Shown here: positions 20,108 through 28,599 of the stretch, in pieces
Numbering within the stretch: position 1 is the first letter of the stretch
How the letters are laid out: every line of letters starts with the position of its first letter
From: Janthinobacterium sp. 17J80-10
GTDB taxonomy: Bacteria; Pseudomonadota; Gammaproteobacteria; Burkholderiales; Burkholderiaceae_D
Assembly: GCF_004114795.1 (NCBI RefSeq)
Contig: NZ_CP035311.1
Span: forward strand, 3,286,001 to 3,350,000
DNA: 64,000 nt
Direction of reading: 5' to 3'
Position numbers and translations under genes: made by a program
The notes under the pieces: generated by a model
The model's input: only the letters and a program-made list of their open reading frames with translations
What the model was told of the DNA's origin: nothing
Database searches by the model: none

Positions 20108-20578
20108 TTAGTTTTTCGACCTGGAAGTAAAGCGCGCCAGCAGGCGGGCAGGCTCAAGACGGCGCGGATCGAATACCGGCATCTCGATTGCGTCCAGCGT
20201 ATTCTTGACGAGCAGGCCAAGATCGGTATCGCCTTCCATGATCAGGCGCCTGGAAAAAAACAGCGTGTCCGGATCTTCCTGGCGCCGCGCCAGCAGCAGG
20301 AAATCCTGCGCACTGGCGGCAATCAGCAAGTCTGGCTTGCCGTCAGCAGCGCTGGCAACAAAGCTTCCCCTCGCCCACTGAAAGTGAAAGGCCAGCTGGG
20401 CGTCCGTCACCCGGATGCATAAACGTTTGCCTTCCAGCGAGCGCTTGACGTCCAGGGGCAGGCTATCGCGCAGGGCGAGGTTGAGCGCAGTCGCAAACAA
20501 TAGCGATCCGGGATAGGCAGGCAGGATTGACAGCAGCTTGCCGACCGGCTGCGGCAGCGTCATGCGATTTTCATTCAT
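20108..20578 (-). CDS. ubiT: UbiT-like SCP2-domain accessory factor of O2-independent ubiquinone synthesis
   Basis: A 156-residue protein of the YhbT/SCP2 lipid-binding type. The SCP2 fold is seen in LCIRVTDAQLAFHFQW and the DLLIAASAQDFLLLARRQEDPDTLFFSRRLIMEGDTDLG tract, whose end is a family hallmark. In E. coli UbiT binds ubiquinone intermediates and is needed with UbiU and UbiV for anaerobic Q8 synthesis. AAGGAG precedes the ATG. It follows ubiV by 15 bases, last of ubiU-ubiV-ubiT. Placement next to nirK suggests supply of quinone for anaerobic nitrite/NO respiration. Confidence 0.88.
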   Translation of the reverse strand: MNENRMTLPQPVGKLLSILPAYPGSLLFATALNLALRDSLPLDVKRSLEGKRLCIRVTDAQLAFHFQWARGSFVASAADGKPDLLIAASAQDFLLLARRQEDPDTLFFSRRLIMEGDTDLGLLVKNTLDAIEMPVFDPRRLEPARLLARFTSRSKN

Positions 20579-20593
20579 GTTGGCTCCTTGTGT

Positions 20594-21517
20594 TCAGGCC
20601 CACTCAGGCTCGGGCATGACTTTCTCCAGGCCCGGCCTGCCATGCCAATAGCCGTCGCAGGCCGCATCCGGCATCAACGGCTGCATCTCGCGCATGGCAG
20701 CGTCAGCCGCCATCTTTCCCGATGCCACGGCATGGAACAATTCGATGATGCGCGGGGTATATTGCGATTGCGGGCTGATGCGCGCTACGCCAACGCCGAG
20801 TTCGGCCATCACAGGCAATTCCTGCACCAGGTTGTACACCAGGGCCGACTGGGTCTGGATGCCGTTCAGGACGAGAAAATGCTGGCCTTCCCGGGTGTTC
20901 AAGGGCAGGCCATCCGGATACTCGCGGCAGACAAACTGGCAATCGTCTTTCGGCAAATTGCGGTGGCGCGCGGAAAAGCAGCGCGCGGAAAATGCCAGCG
21001 GCATGCGGCCGTACGCAAATACCTCGGTCTCGATCGTGCTGGTTCGCTGCTGCAATACCTGGGCCAACTGGACGCCGCCCATTTCCAGGGGCATCACCCA
21101 GCGGGAAGCGCCGGTGGCGGCAATAAAGTCGAGCGTTGGCGCGTTATAGATATTCAGGTGCGGCCCTGCGACGAAAGGCTTGCCTGCCATGCAATGCACC
21201 GCCCCCATATCGTTGGCCTCCACCGCATGACGGCCGTTGCCGGCGATCCGGTGCAGCATCGCGAGGTCGGTTTTCGATTCGAGCAAGACCTGCGTCGACA
21301 GCACGACTTCCTTGCCGGCTGCGGCCAGCATGTCGGCGATCTCCAGCCAGTCGCCCAGCTTGAGTTCATGCCGGCGCGAACATACGGCTTCGCCGAGATA
21401 GACGATGTCGACCGGCGTGTCGGCCACCGCGGCATAAAACTGCAGCACGGTTTCACGCGGCCAGTAATAGAGGATAGGGCCCAGCGCCAGCTTCACGATA
21501 TGTTCTCCGGTAGTCAT
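20594..21517 (-). CDS. ubiV: UbiV, O2-independent ubiquinone hydroxylation protein (U32 family)
   Basis: A 307-residue U32-family protein. Four cysteines match the 4Fe-4S pattern of UbiV: one in GEAVCSRRHEL near residue 40 and three in the stretch around ARCFSARHRN and DDCQFVCREY (about residues 175-200). With UbiU it forms a heterodimer that carries out hydroxylations of the ubiquinone ring without oxygen. The ATG at 21517 overlaps the ubiU TGA as ATGA, so the two are translationally coupled; the long open frame upstream is not used. Confidence 0.92.
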   Translation of the reverse strand: MTTGEHIVKLALGPILYYWPRETVLQFYAAVADTPVDIVYLGEAVCSRRHELKLGDWLEIADMLAAAGKEVVLSTQVLLESKTDLAMLHRIAGNGRHAVEANDMGAVHCMAGKPFVAGPHLNIYNAPTLDFIAATGASRWVMPLEMGGVQLAQVLQQRTSTIETEVFAYGRMPLAFSARCFSARHRNLPKDDCQFVCREYPDGLPLNTREGQHFLVLNGIQTQSALVYNLVQELPVMAELGVGVARISPQSQYTPRIIELFHAVASGKMAADAAMREMQPLMPDAACDGYWHGRPGLEKVMPEPEWA

Positions 21518-22554
21518 TTCCACGGCCGGTGGTAGGCGCCCAGCGTATGCTGCTGGCCTTCCGCAACCTTGTTCAGTTCCGCCATCCAGGCTGGCTTGAC
21601 CGAATAACGCTGGGCGCTGTCGAGGCAATTGTCGATCGCCTGGCGCCATACCCGCGTGACTTGCGCAACGTAGGCCGGGCTGCGCTGGCGGCCTTCGATC
21701 TTGATGGCGGATACGCCCAGCTTCATCAGTTGCGGCAACAACTCCAGCGTATTGAGGCTGGTCGGCTCCTCGATCGCATAGTAGTTTTCATCGTTGACAT
21801 CGAACCGTCCCTTGCAGAGGGTCGGATAGCCGGCATTTTCGCCATCGGCATAGCGGTCGATGAGGACGCCGTTCAGGCGCGATTCCAGTCCCTTCGGCGT
21901 CTGTTCCCAGCGCACCGCCTTCGCCGGCGAGCACACGCCGGCATTGTTGGGCGCTTCTCCCGTCACATAGGACGACAGGGCGCAGCGGCCCTCCACCATC
22001 ACGCACAGGCTGCCAAAGCCGAAAACCTCGATTTCCACCGGCGTGTTGGCAGCCACATGCTCCACCTGCGCCAGCGACAGCACCCGCGGCAGCACTGCCC
22101 GGGCGATGCCGAAGCGCTGGTGGTAGAAATTGATTGCCTCGAAATTTGTGGCCGAACCCTGCACCGACAAATGCAGGCGCAGCTGCGGATGAGCCTTGGC
22201 GGCATAAGCCATCAGCGACGGATCAGCCAGGATGACTGCATCGACGCCGGCGCGTGCCGCAAGGTCAATCGCATCGCGCCACTGCGTCCAGGCCGCCGCT
22301 TGCGGGTAGGTATTCAGCGCCACCAGCACTTTGCGCTGGCGCGCGTGCGCGTAGCGCACACCTTCACTGATTGCCGCTGCATCGAAATTCAGGCCGGCAA
22401 AGTTACGCGCATTCGTGGCATCGCGAAAACCAAGATAGACACAATCTGCGCCATTGTCGATGGCAGCCTTGAGCGCAGGCAGGCTGCCTGCCGGACAAAC
22501 CAGCTCCATGGCAGCGCGCGCCGCGGCTGGCGATACATGGTTGATGAAAGACAT
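21514..22554 (-). CDS. ubiU: UbiU, O2-independent ubiquinone hydroxylation protein (U32 family)
   Basis: A 346-residue U32-family protein with the core MELVCPAGSLPALKAAIDNG and NARNFAGLNF typical of UbiU. Iron-sulfur cysteines are visible in MVEGRCALS, AGVCSPAKAV and TLCKGRFDV. It partners UbiV. I use the ATG at 22554; an ATG at 22509 starts exactly at the conserved core and is a real alternative, as neither has a clear ribosome site. It heads the ubiUVT operon and diverges from a hemerythrin gene across a region with a perfect FNR box. Confidence 0.92.
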   Translation of the reverse strand: MSFINHVSPAAARAAMELVCPAGSLPALKAAIDNGADCVYLGFRDATNARNFAGLNFDAAAISEGVRYAHARQRKVLVALNTYPQAAAWTQWRDAIDLAARAGVDAVILADPSLMAYAAKAHPQLRLHLSVQGSATNFEAINFYHQRFGIARAVLPRVLSLAQVEHVAANTPVEIEVFGFGSLCVMVEGRCALSSYVTGEAPNNAGVCSPAKAVRWEQTPKGLESRLNGVLIDRYADGENAGYPTLCKGRFDVNDENYYAIEEPTSLNTLELLPQLMKLGVSAIKIEGRQRSPAYVAQVTRVWRQAIDNCLDSAQRYSVKPAWMAELNKVAEGQQHTLGAYHRPWK

Positions 22555-22859
22555 GGGAGGAGGCAGCGGGCATGCCGGCTTCAAGGCGCCTGCGCCTTGG
22601 CAGCGCATTGGTAAATACCGGCAAGTTACCGCGTGGTTAAAGTGTCACGGACTGTAGCAAAGACATTTTTTTTGGCAATTGATCTGTATCAAGTAGTTCC
22701 GGGTACATCTTTTTCCTGCACATATTGCTATAACCGGCGTTTTATTTTTCCCCAGCTGGCTCGGGCGTTATATCCCGATATAAAAATGCTTAACCTGCAT
22801 CAAGGAGATGAGAAGGCTTGCAGCGCGACAATGAATCATCACCTGACTGAGAGGCATCA
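22555..22859. other. Divergent control region ubiU / hemerythrin
   Basis: 305 bases without a credible gene. It holds a perfect FNR box (22679-22692), an NsrR half-site TACATCTT (22704-22711), a perfect inverted repeat TTATATC-CC-GATATAA (22768-22783), and a degenerate FNR-like site TTAACCTGCATCAA (22790-22803) with only the right half intact. GAGAGG lies just before the hemerythrin ATG. Confidence 0.7.
22679..22692. promoter_or_regulatory. FNR/Dnr box TTGATCTGTATCAA
   Basis: A perfect TTGAT-N4-ATCAA palindrome, 125 bases from the ubiU start and 168 bases from the hemerythrin start, able to serve either direction. It has the same form as the nirK box, so the island genes likely form one regulon. 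Confidence 0.85.
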
Positions 22860-23306
22860 ATGAATACCGTCACCGATTACATGAGCACCGACCACAAGCA
22901 TTGCGACGATGTCTTTGCCGCCCTGGAAAACAGCGTCAGGAGTGGCCAATGGGATCTCGCGGCCGAGACATTCAAGGAATTTACCGAAGCGATGGATGTG
23001 CATTTTTCCATGGAAGAAGACGTGCTGTTCCCCGCTTTTGAACAAGCCACCGGCAGCAGGGCCGGACCGACTGCCGTGATGCGCGACGAGCATCAGGAGT
23101 TACGGGGCATGCTCGGCCAGTTGGGAGATGCGCTGAGGCTGCGCGATGCCATTGAATTCTCCGGCGTGGCGGACACGCTGAACATCATGCTACAACAGCA
23201 CAACATGAAAGAAGAAGGTATCCTCTATCCAATGGCAGACCGCATGCTGGCTGCCAGCCGCGATGTTCTTCTGACTGAAATGAGCAACCTGAAAGTGCCT
23301 GCATAA
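22860..23306 (+). CDS. Hemerythrin domain protein
   Basis: A 148-residue four-helix protein of the HHE type. Di-iron ligands are visible: His12/His14 in STDHKH, His48 and Glu52 in DVHFSMEED, His in RDEHQEL, and His/Glu in QQHNMKEEGILYP. Such proteins bind O2 or NO, or act in repair of iron centres. It is followed after one base by a DUF2249 gene and then a membrane protein gene, all plus strand, divergent from ubiU across an FNR box. An NO-binding or NO-buffering role is inferred from this context. Confidence 0.88.
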   Translation: MNTVTDYMSTDHKHCDDVFAALENSVRSGQWDLAAETFKEFTEAMDVHFSMEEDVLFPAFEQATGSRAGPTAVMRDEHQELRGMLGQLGDALRLRDAIEFSGVADTLNIMLQQHNMKEEGILYPMADRMLAASRDVLLTEMSNLKVPA

Positions 23307-23307
23307 C

Positions 23308-23541
23308 ATGACAGAAAACCTCAATATCGACGTCTGCGGTCTCCAGCCCCCGGAGCCGCTTGAACGTGTACTGGAAGCATTGTCTCAGCTGGCACCGCAG
23401 CAGAAGCTATGCATCCTGATCGACCGCGAGCCGCTGCCGCTGTATCGCATCCTGGCCAATAACGGCTACCTTCACCAGACGCAGAGCCGGCCGGATTATC
23501 TTTACGAAATCCTGGTCTGGAAACCCGTCCCGGGCGCCTGA
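23308..23541 (+). CDS. DUF2249 domain protein (first of two)
   Basis: A 77-residue protein of the DUF2249 family, recognisable by the N-terminal DVCGLQPPEPLERVLEAL and the core LCILIDREPLPLYRIL, where a beta strand leads to the D-R-E-P-L-P-L motif. The function is unknown; the fold resembles SirA/TusA-like proteins. It begins one base after the hemerythrin stop, so the pair is coupled. DUF2249 genes recur next to hemerythrins and NO reductases; a second member follows norZ at 25893-26156. Confidence 0.82.
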   Translation: MTENLNIDVCGLQPPEPLERVLEALSQLAPQQKLCILIDREPLPLYRILANNGYLHQTQSRPDYLYEILVWKPVPGA

Positions 23542-23579
23542 CGCCGGCTGCAGCGTTCCTGAAACTGCGTCCGACTGCC

Positions 23580-24899
23580 GTGCAACGCATCCTGTCTTTC
23601 GAACAAACCCCGGCGCTGCTGGTGCCGCTGCGCTTCATGCTGACAGCGCCTCTATTTGCCCTGCTCGCCGCGGCGCTGATGTTCTGGAGCGGGCCGGACA
23701 TGCTGGCATCGCGCTGGCTGCCGGCGACGCTGGCCTTTACCCACCTGCTGACGATCGGCTTCCTGAGCATGACGATGGTGGGCGCGCTCATCCAGATCCT
23801 GCAAGTCGTGGCCGGCATCGAGATTGCCCGGCCGCGGCTTACCGCAGCGATTGTGCACACCACCCTGGCAGTTGGCTGCATCCTGCTGTCGCTTGCCTTT
23901 CTCCGTTCCGAAGCAATGCTGTTCCGGCTGGCGCTGGCATGCCTTGGGACTGGCTTCCTCTGGCTGCTGGCTGCGTGCGGCATCGGCGTGTGGCGGGATG
24001 CGCAGCCCACCGCCACCGTGACTGCCATCCGCTTCTCGCTGGCGGGACTGGCAGTTGCGCTAAGCCTCGGCGTCACGGCCGCCAGCGCATTTGCCTGGCC
24101 GCTGGCGTTGCCCCTCATCGAATTGACCAACCTGCATGCAGCCTGGGGCTTGCTTGCGTGGGTGGGCCTGCTCACCATCGGGGTGGCGTACCAGGTTGTG
24201 CCGATGTTCCAGGTAACGCCGGTCTATCCGGTTTTCATGACGCGCTGGCTTTCCTGGGCCATCCTGGCTGGATTGTGCTCATGGTCGGCCTCCCGCCTTT
24301 TTCCAGCACCGGTATCCGGCTGGCTGGCGGATCTGGCATCACTGGCGCTGTGCGCGGCCTTCCTGGGATTTGGCGTCCAGACGCTACGATTGCTCGCGCA
24401 ACGAAAACGTCCGCCTGACGCGACGACACAGTTCTGGCGCACCAGCCTCTTGTGCCTGATCGCCAGCGCACTTCTGTGGCTCGCTGGCGAATGGATGCCA
24501 GCAGCGGCCAATGCCGCGTGGCTTCCCATTTCGGTGGGTGCGCTTTTCATCGTTGGCTTCGGTTGCACCGTGGTCAATGGCATGCTTTACAAGATCGTGC
24601 CATTCCTGATCTGGTACCACTTGCAGCACCAATTGGCCAGTCAGGGCCGCAAGGCGCCAAATGTTCGGCAAATCATTACCGATCGCGCTGCCAGCCGACA
24701 GTTCCAGGTGCAGTTCTGCGCAATTGTCTTGATGACAGCTGCGCCGATCTGGCCGGAAATGCTGGCGCGGCTTGCCGCACTTGCCTTCGGCATATCGGCT
24801 TGTTGGCTGGGGATCAACCTGGCGCATGCCGCCGGCATTTACCGGACTGCGCTGGCAGAGCCCGCACCGGGTGAAAGGCGCGCGCCGGTCACTCTCTGA
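23580..24899 (+). CDS. Polytopic membrane protein of the denitrification island (NnrS/oxidase subunit I-like)
   Basis: A 439-residue protein with about 12 hydrophobic segments. His in LAFTHLLTIGFLSM, TNLHAAWGLLAW and LIWYHLQHQ lie at or in helices, as in haem-copper oxidase subunit I and NnrS relatives, but I see none of the active-site motifs of NorB or cbb3 oxidase. The start is a GTG at 23580, 38 bases after the DUF2249 stop, without a clear ribosome site. It converges on dnr with seven bases between stops. Its place in the FNR-linked operon suggests NO or metal-centre homeostasis; that is inference. Confidence 0.7.
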   Translation: MQRILSFEQTPALLVPLRFMLTAPLFALLAAALMFWSGPDMLASRWLPATLAFTHLLTIGFLSMTMVGALIQILQVVAGIEIARPRLTAAIVHTTLAVGCILLSLAFLRSEAMLFRLALACLGTGFLWLLAACGIGVWRDAQPTATVTAIRFSLAGLAVALSLGVTAASAFAWPLALPLIELTNLHAAWGLLAWVGLLTIGVAYQVVPMFQVTPVYPVFMTRWLSWAILAGLCSWSASRLFPAPVSGWLADLASLALCAAFLGFGVQTLRLLAQRKRPPDATTQFWRTSLLCLIASALLWLAGEWMPAAANAAWLPISVGALFIVGFGCTVVNGMLYKIVPFLIWYHLQHQLASQGRKAPNVRQIITDRAASRQFQVQFCAIVLMTAAPIWPEMLARLAALAFGISACWLGINLAHAAGIYRTALAEPAPGERRAPVTL

Positions 24900-24906
24900 G
24901 CAGGGA

Positions 24907-25587
24907 TCAATCCTTGTAGTCGCGCAGTTTTTCGATATCCAGGATGGTGATGATCTTGCCGCTCACGCTGATCAGCTGCTTGGACGAAAGCACGTGCAGG
25001 ACCCGTGAAAAATGTTCCGGGGTCAGGTTCAGGCGCGAGGCAATCACGGCCTTGTTGGCTTGCAGCGTCAGGGTGCCGCCATCGGTCTGCGGATCGTCCT
25101 TCAAGAGGTAACCGATGACGCGCTCGGCGCCGCTGCGCAGGGAATAGGCTTCCACGTCCGCGATCAGGCCATGCAGGCGGCGGCTCAATCCTGCCAGCAT
25201 CTTGCGGGCGAATTTCGTGTCGCGCTCCAACTCTTCGAATACTACCGATTTTTCCACATGCAAAAGCAGGCTGTCCGCCAGGGCCTGGGCGGTCACGATG
25301 TAAGGCTTTTCCATGAACATCAGGGCTTCGCCGAAGCTATGGCCCGGGCCGGCGATCTCGACGACCTTTTCATCGCCTTGCGGCGACATGAACGCCAGCT
25401 TGACCTGCCCATAGATCACGATGTGAAAACCGACGCAAGGATCGCCGCGGCGAAACACGACTTCGCCCCGTTCGGCCCGCACTTCGTGCGTGCCCTGGGC
25501 AATCCGGTCAAGCTCGGCAGGCGCCATGTCGCTAAAGAGCGGCAAACGCGCCAGGAATTCCTGTGCCTTGATCTTACCTGCACTCAT
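24907..25587 (-). CDS. dnr: Crp/Fnr-family regulator, Dnr/NnrR type
   Basis: A 226-residue regulator: N-terminal cyclic-nucleotide-binding-like beta-roll (about 15-130), dimer helix, and C-terminal winged helix-turn-helix (about 165-215). The recognition helix contains PEHFSRVL; the E-x-x-S-R spacing equals that of FNR and predicts binding to TTGAT half-sites, present near nirK and ubiU. It lacks the N-terminal Cys cluster of O2-sensing FNR and has only one Cys, so it fits the NO-responsive Dnr/NnrR class. The ATG at 25587 has GGGAG upstream; the frame continues to 25647 without support. Confidence 0.85.
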   Translation of the reverse strand: MSAGKIKAQEFLARLPLFSDMAPAELDRIAQGTHEVRAERGEVVFRRGDPCVGFHIVIYGQVKLAFMSPQGDEKVVEIAGPGHSFGEALMFMEKPYIVTAQALADSLLLHVEKSVVFEELERDTKFARKMLAGLSRRLHGLIADVEAYSLRSGAERVIGYLLKDDPQTDGGTLTLQANKAVIASRLNLTPEHFSRVLHVLSSKQLISVSGKIITILDIEKLRDYKD

Positions 25588-25892
25588 TGAAGCGACTCCC
25601 GAGAGAAGCCATACAAAATTGATCTGAACAACAATCGGCACAATCACCGATTCCCCACTACCTGCAGCATCCCGGCATTGTAGCGGTTGTTCAAAGACAA
25701 TGCCCAGAACTTCATGAAGGAATGTGGCCTGCCTGATGGCTTCGGCATGGCGCTAGTCCTGGCCTGCGAGGGCACGACCAGCAAAAAAAATCGGGACCCT
25801 TTCGGTCCCGATTTGCGAGCATCCTCTACCCTGTGCTGGATTCAGCCTGGCGCCGAATGATGCGAGGTTGCCCAAGGCAGTCTTTTCATTGC
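25588..25892. other. Gap between norZ-operon terminator and dnr
   Basis: 305 bases without a gene. It holds the terminator at 25783-25813 and the presumed dnr promoter. TTGATCTGAACAAC at about 25619-25632 has one good FNR half-site only, so autoregulation of dnr is not supported. Confidence 0.5.
25783..25813 (-). terminator. Intrinsic terminator of the norZ-DUF2249 operon
   Basis: The ten-base stem AATCGGGACC / GGTCCCGATT has a five-base loop, followed on the minus strand by eight T. It lies 80 bases after the DUF2249 stop. Confidence 0.85.
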
Positions 25893-26156
25893 CTATTCGA
25901 CGACAAGAAAATCGATGACGATGTTGCCCGGCTCCCGCATGACATATCCCATTTGCAAGCGACTCCCAAAATAATTGCCGAGTTGCGAGAGCAGCGGCAG
26001 CGGATCGTGATCATTGCAAAAACGCATGGTTTCGCCAGGCTCCAGCGCTTCGAGCGCACCGAAGATGGCCGCATGACGGAATCGCTTCGCGATGCCGCGG
26101 GCATCGAATGGATAGATGCCGGCTTCAACAGCGGCATGAGAACAATCGTGTGACAT
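25893..26156 (-). CDS. DUF2249 domain protein (second)
   Basis: An 87-residue DUF2249 protein. The signature YPFDARGIAKRFRHAAIFGALEAL and the core TMRFCNDHDPLPLLSQL parallel the copy at 23308-23541, with N-D-H-D-P-L-P-L replacing D-R-E-P-L-P-L. AAAGGA precedes the ATG. It follows norZ by 65 bases on the same strand and ends in a strong terminator, so it belongs to the NO reductase transcript. Function unknown; linkage suggests a role in NO response or metal/sulfur handling for the reductase. Confidence 0.82.
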   Translation of the reverse strand: MSHDCSHAAVEAGIYPFDARGIAKRFRHAAIFGALEALEPGETMRFCNDHDPLPLLSQLGNYFGSRLQMGYVMREPGNIVIDFLVVE

Positions 26157-26221
26157 TTTAAAATCCTTTTCAGGTATTCATGCAAGGCGGCGCCGGTTGG
26201 CGCCGCCACTCGTGGGCTCAA

Positions 26222-28498
26222 TCAGGCCTTCAGTGCCTGGTTTGCCGGCACAGTCTGTTTGCCGACAATCTTGGCGGTCAGCAGGCGCCATGCGAACACG
26301 GCGAGGAACACAATGCCGATGGCAAACACGATATCGCCAGGGACGCGCATCCAGACCATGGTTTCCATGAAGGAGGAATGGACCACTTCCGCCGAACGTG
26401 CAAACCAGACGCCCTTGGTGATGCTGGCCCATGCCTGGTAAATACCAGCCGGCACCAGCGAGATGAAGACCATCATTGCCAGGCCGATGTTGAGAAGCCA
26501 GAAGGCAGGGGCCAGCAGGGCGTCAGACCAGGCAGCGCGCTCGAACAGTCCGCGCAGGCAGAACAGCATCAGGCCGATGCCGAGCATGCCATACACGCCG
26601 AACAGTGCGGCATGGCCATGGGCTGCAGTCATGTTCATGCCTTGCATGTAGTACAGCGCGATCGGCGTGTTGATCGAGAAGCCCAGGAGGCCGGCGCCAA
26701 CCACGTTCCAGAAGCCGACGGCGATGAAGCACAGGATCGGCCACTTGTAGGCATGGACCCAGGGCGCAGCCTTGGAGCGCTGGTAGTTGCGGTATGCCTC
26801 GACGCCGATCAGCGACAGCGGCACCACTTCCAGCGCGGAGAACATCGCGCCGATGGCGATCACCACGGTCGGTGTGCCGGTGAAGTACAGATGGTGCAGC
26901 GTACCCAGGATGCCGCCGAACAGGAACACGATGGTTTCCAGGACGATGGCGCTGTTGGCGGCACGGGCATGAATCAGACCCAGCTTGGTAAAGAGCAGCG
27001 CGATAACGGCAGTGGCAAACACTTCGAAGAAGCCTTCGACCCACAGGTGCACCAGCCACCAGCGCCAGTACTCGACCATCGAGTAGTGGGTATGCTGGCC
27101 CCAGGCGAGCGAGGTGGCATAGAAGCCGCCGATGCAAAGAGCTGCCAGGAACACCATGGCGATCAGGCCGCGGCTTTCCGAAGGCTTCTTCAGTGCGGGC
27201 CACAGACCACGGCCAAGCAGGGTTACCCAGAACAGCAGGCCGACGAACAGCAGGATTTGCCAGACACGCCCCATGCTGGTGAATTCCAGGCCCTGGTTGC
27301 CGAGCCAGAAGCTGAAGTCGACGCCGGAATTCTTCAGGGTACCGAGCCAGCCAAACGCGGTCGAGCCGACCACGATGAACAGCAAGGCATAAAACAGGAC
27401 ATTGACGCCGAGCTTCTGGAATTTCGGCTCATGACCGGAAATCGCGGGGGCGATATACAGGCCAGTGGCAAGCCAGGCGGTGGCGATCCACAGCACCGCG
27501 AACTGGGTGTGGATGGTGCGGCTGACCGAGAACGGCAGGATTTCCCCGAGTGGTATGCCGAAGAAGCTGGTGCCTTCGACGGCGTAGTGCGCGGTAATGA
27601 CACCCATGCCGACCTGCGCCAGGATCAGGCCGATCACCACAAAGAAGTACTTTCTGGTGGCCAGCATCGATGGCGTGGCTTTCAGGGAGAACAGCGGATC
27701 ATTCTTCGGCGGCGTCGGATCGCCCTCTTCCTTCTCGCGGGAGTGGAAGAAGATCATGCCGGCAATCGCGCCGATCATCAGGATCACGCTGGCGATCGAC
27801 CAGATGCCGGCGCCGGCGGTCGGCGCATTGCCGATCAGCGGTTCGTGCGGCCAGTTGCTGGTATAGGAGAGACCGGCCTCATTCGGCCGATCGGTCGCAG
27901 CCGACCAGGAAGACCAGAAGAAGAAGGCGGTCAACGCCTTGCGCTCGGCCGCTGTGCCAAGCGAACTGGTCTTCATCGCATACTGCTCGCGCAAGCCGTC
28001 GAGCGACTTTTCATCGCCGAACAGGTCGGCGTAATGCTTGGCCACTTCCTGCACCGCCTGGGCACGTTCCGGGCTCAGGGAAATCTGTCCGGTTTGCGCG
28101 TCATAAGTATTGCGGCGCATTTCGGCTTTCAGCAAGCCATCGAGCTGGGCCTGACGGCCTGCATCCAGCTCTGCATAAGGCTTGCCATGATCGCGCCTGG
28201 CCCAGATATCGCGCAGCGCCACCGCTTCGCGGTGCAGCCAGTCGGCCGACCAGTCCGGCGCGAGGTAACTGCCATGACCCCAGACCGAGCCAACCTGCTG
28301 GCCGCCTGCTGCCTGCCAGGCTTGCTGGCCATGTGTAACCTGCCCCTCTGAAAATATGACATCCCCGTTGCTGCTGATGACTTTTTTGGGAATTGGCGGT
28401 GCCGCGAGATAGATCTCCGTCCCCACCCATCCCAGTACAGAGAATGAAAGGACACAGATAATCGCGAGCCAAGTCCATAGTTTGCGTGTAGCGTGCAT
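26222..28498 (-). CDS. norZ: Quinol-dependent nitric oxide reductase (single-subunit qNOR)
   Basis: A 758-residue qNOR reducing two NO to N2O with quinol electrons at the inner membrane. The N-terminal extension of about 200 residues (one TM, then a periplasmic domain replacing NorC) is followed by the 12-helix NorB core. Haem and FeB ligands are visible: RTIHTQF (about 325), HLWVEGFFEVF with His and conserved Glu (about 482), LHHLYFTG (about 532) and AAHGHAALFGVYG (about 623). AAGGA precedes the ATG. It diverges from nsrR across two NsrR-like boxes. Qnor needs quinol, which ties it to the ubiUVT genes nearby. Confidence 0.95.
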   Translation of the reverse strand: MHATRKLWTWLAIICVLSFSVLGWVGTEIYLAAPPIPKKVISSNGDVIFSEGQVTHGQQAWQAAGGQQVGSVWGHGSYLAPDWSADWLHREAVALRDIWARRDHGKPYAELDAGRQAQLDGLLKAEMRRNTYDAQTGQISLSPERAQAVQEVAKHYADLFGDEKSLDGLREQYAMKTSSLGTAAERKALTAFFFWSSWSAATDRPNEAGLSYTSNWPHEPLIGNAPTAGAGIWSIASVILMIGAIAGMIFFHSREKEEGDPTPPKNDPLFSLKATPSMLATRKYFFVVIGLILAQVGMGVITAHYAVEGTSFFGIPLGEILPFSVSRTIHTQFAVLWIATAWLATGLYIAPAISGHEPKFQKLGVNVLFYALLFIVVGSTAFGWLGTLKNSGVDFSFWLGNQGLEFTSMGRVWQILLFVGLLFWVTLLGRGLWPALKKPSESRGLIAMVFLAALCIGGFYATSLAWGQHTHYSMVEYWRWWLVHLWVEGFFEVFATAVIALLFTKLGLIHARAANSAIVLETIVFLFGGILGTLHHLYFTGTPTVVIAIGAMFSALEVVPLSLIGVEAYRNYQRSKAAPWVHAYKWPILCFIAVGFWNVVGAGLLGFSINTPIALYYMQGMNMTAAHGHAALFGVYGMLGIGLMLFCLRGLFERAAWSDALLAPAFWLLNIGLAMMVFISLVPAGIYQAWASITKGVWFARSAEVVHSSFMETMVWMRVPGDIVFAIGIVFLAVFAWRLLTAKIVGKQTVPANQALKA

Positions 28499-28544
28499 GG
28501 CCGTTCCTTGGTTGTGGTGTTAAAAATAATAAAAAATTTCCTAT

Positions 28545-28567
28545 AAGATGCATTCTAGATGTATCTT
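28545..28567. promoter_or_regulatory. NsrR-like operator 1 (norZ-nsrR)
   Basis: A 23-base imperfect palindrome with arms AAGATGCATTC and AGATGTATCTT, very close to the AAGATGYATTTNAAATRCATCTT-type NsrR consensus. It starts 47 bases before the norZ start, placing it over or near the norZ promoter. Confidence 0.8.
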
Positions 28568-28571
28568 TCTG

Positions 28572-28594
28572 AACATGCAAACAAAATGCATCTT
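28572..28594. promoter_or_regulatory. NsrR-like operator 2 (norZ-nsrR)
   Basis: A second 23-base match, beginning AACATGCA and ending AAAATGCATCTT, four bases from operator 1. The right arm is perfect and the left arm degenerate. Two adjacent boxes between divergent genes suggest control of both norZ and nsrR. Confidence 0.65.
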
Positions 28595-28599
28595 AAAAA

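Noticed and set aside
22633-22863. A 76-codon plus-strand frame before the hemerythrin gene
   Set aside because: It covers the FNR box and promoter region, has no family match and overlaps the hemerythrin start.
25619-25632. TTGATCTGAACAAC as an FNR box before dnr
   Set aside because: Only one half-site matches.
26180-28351. A 723-codon open frame on the plus strand
   Set aside because: It is antisense to norZ, with shadow-like composition and no recognisable domain.
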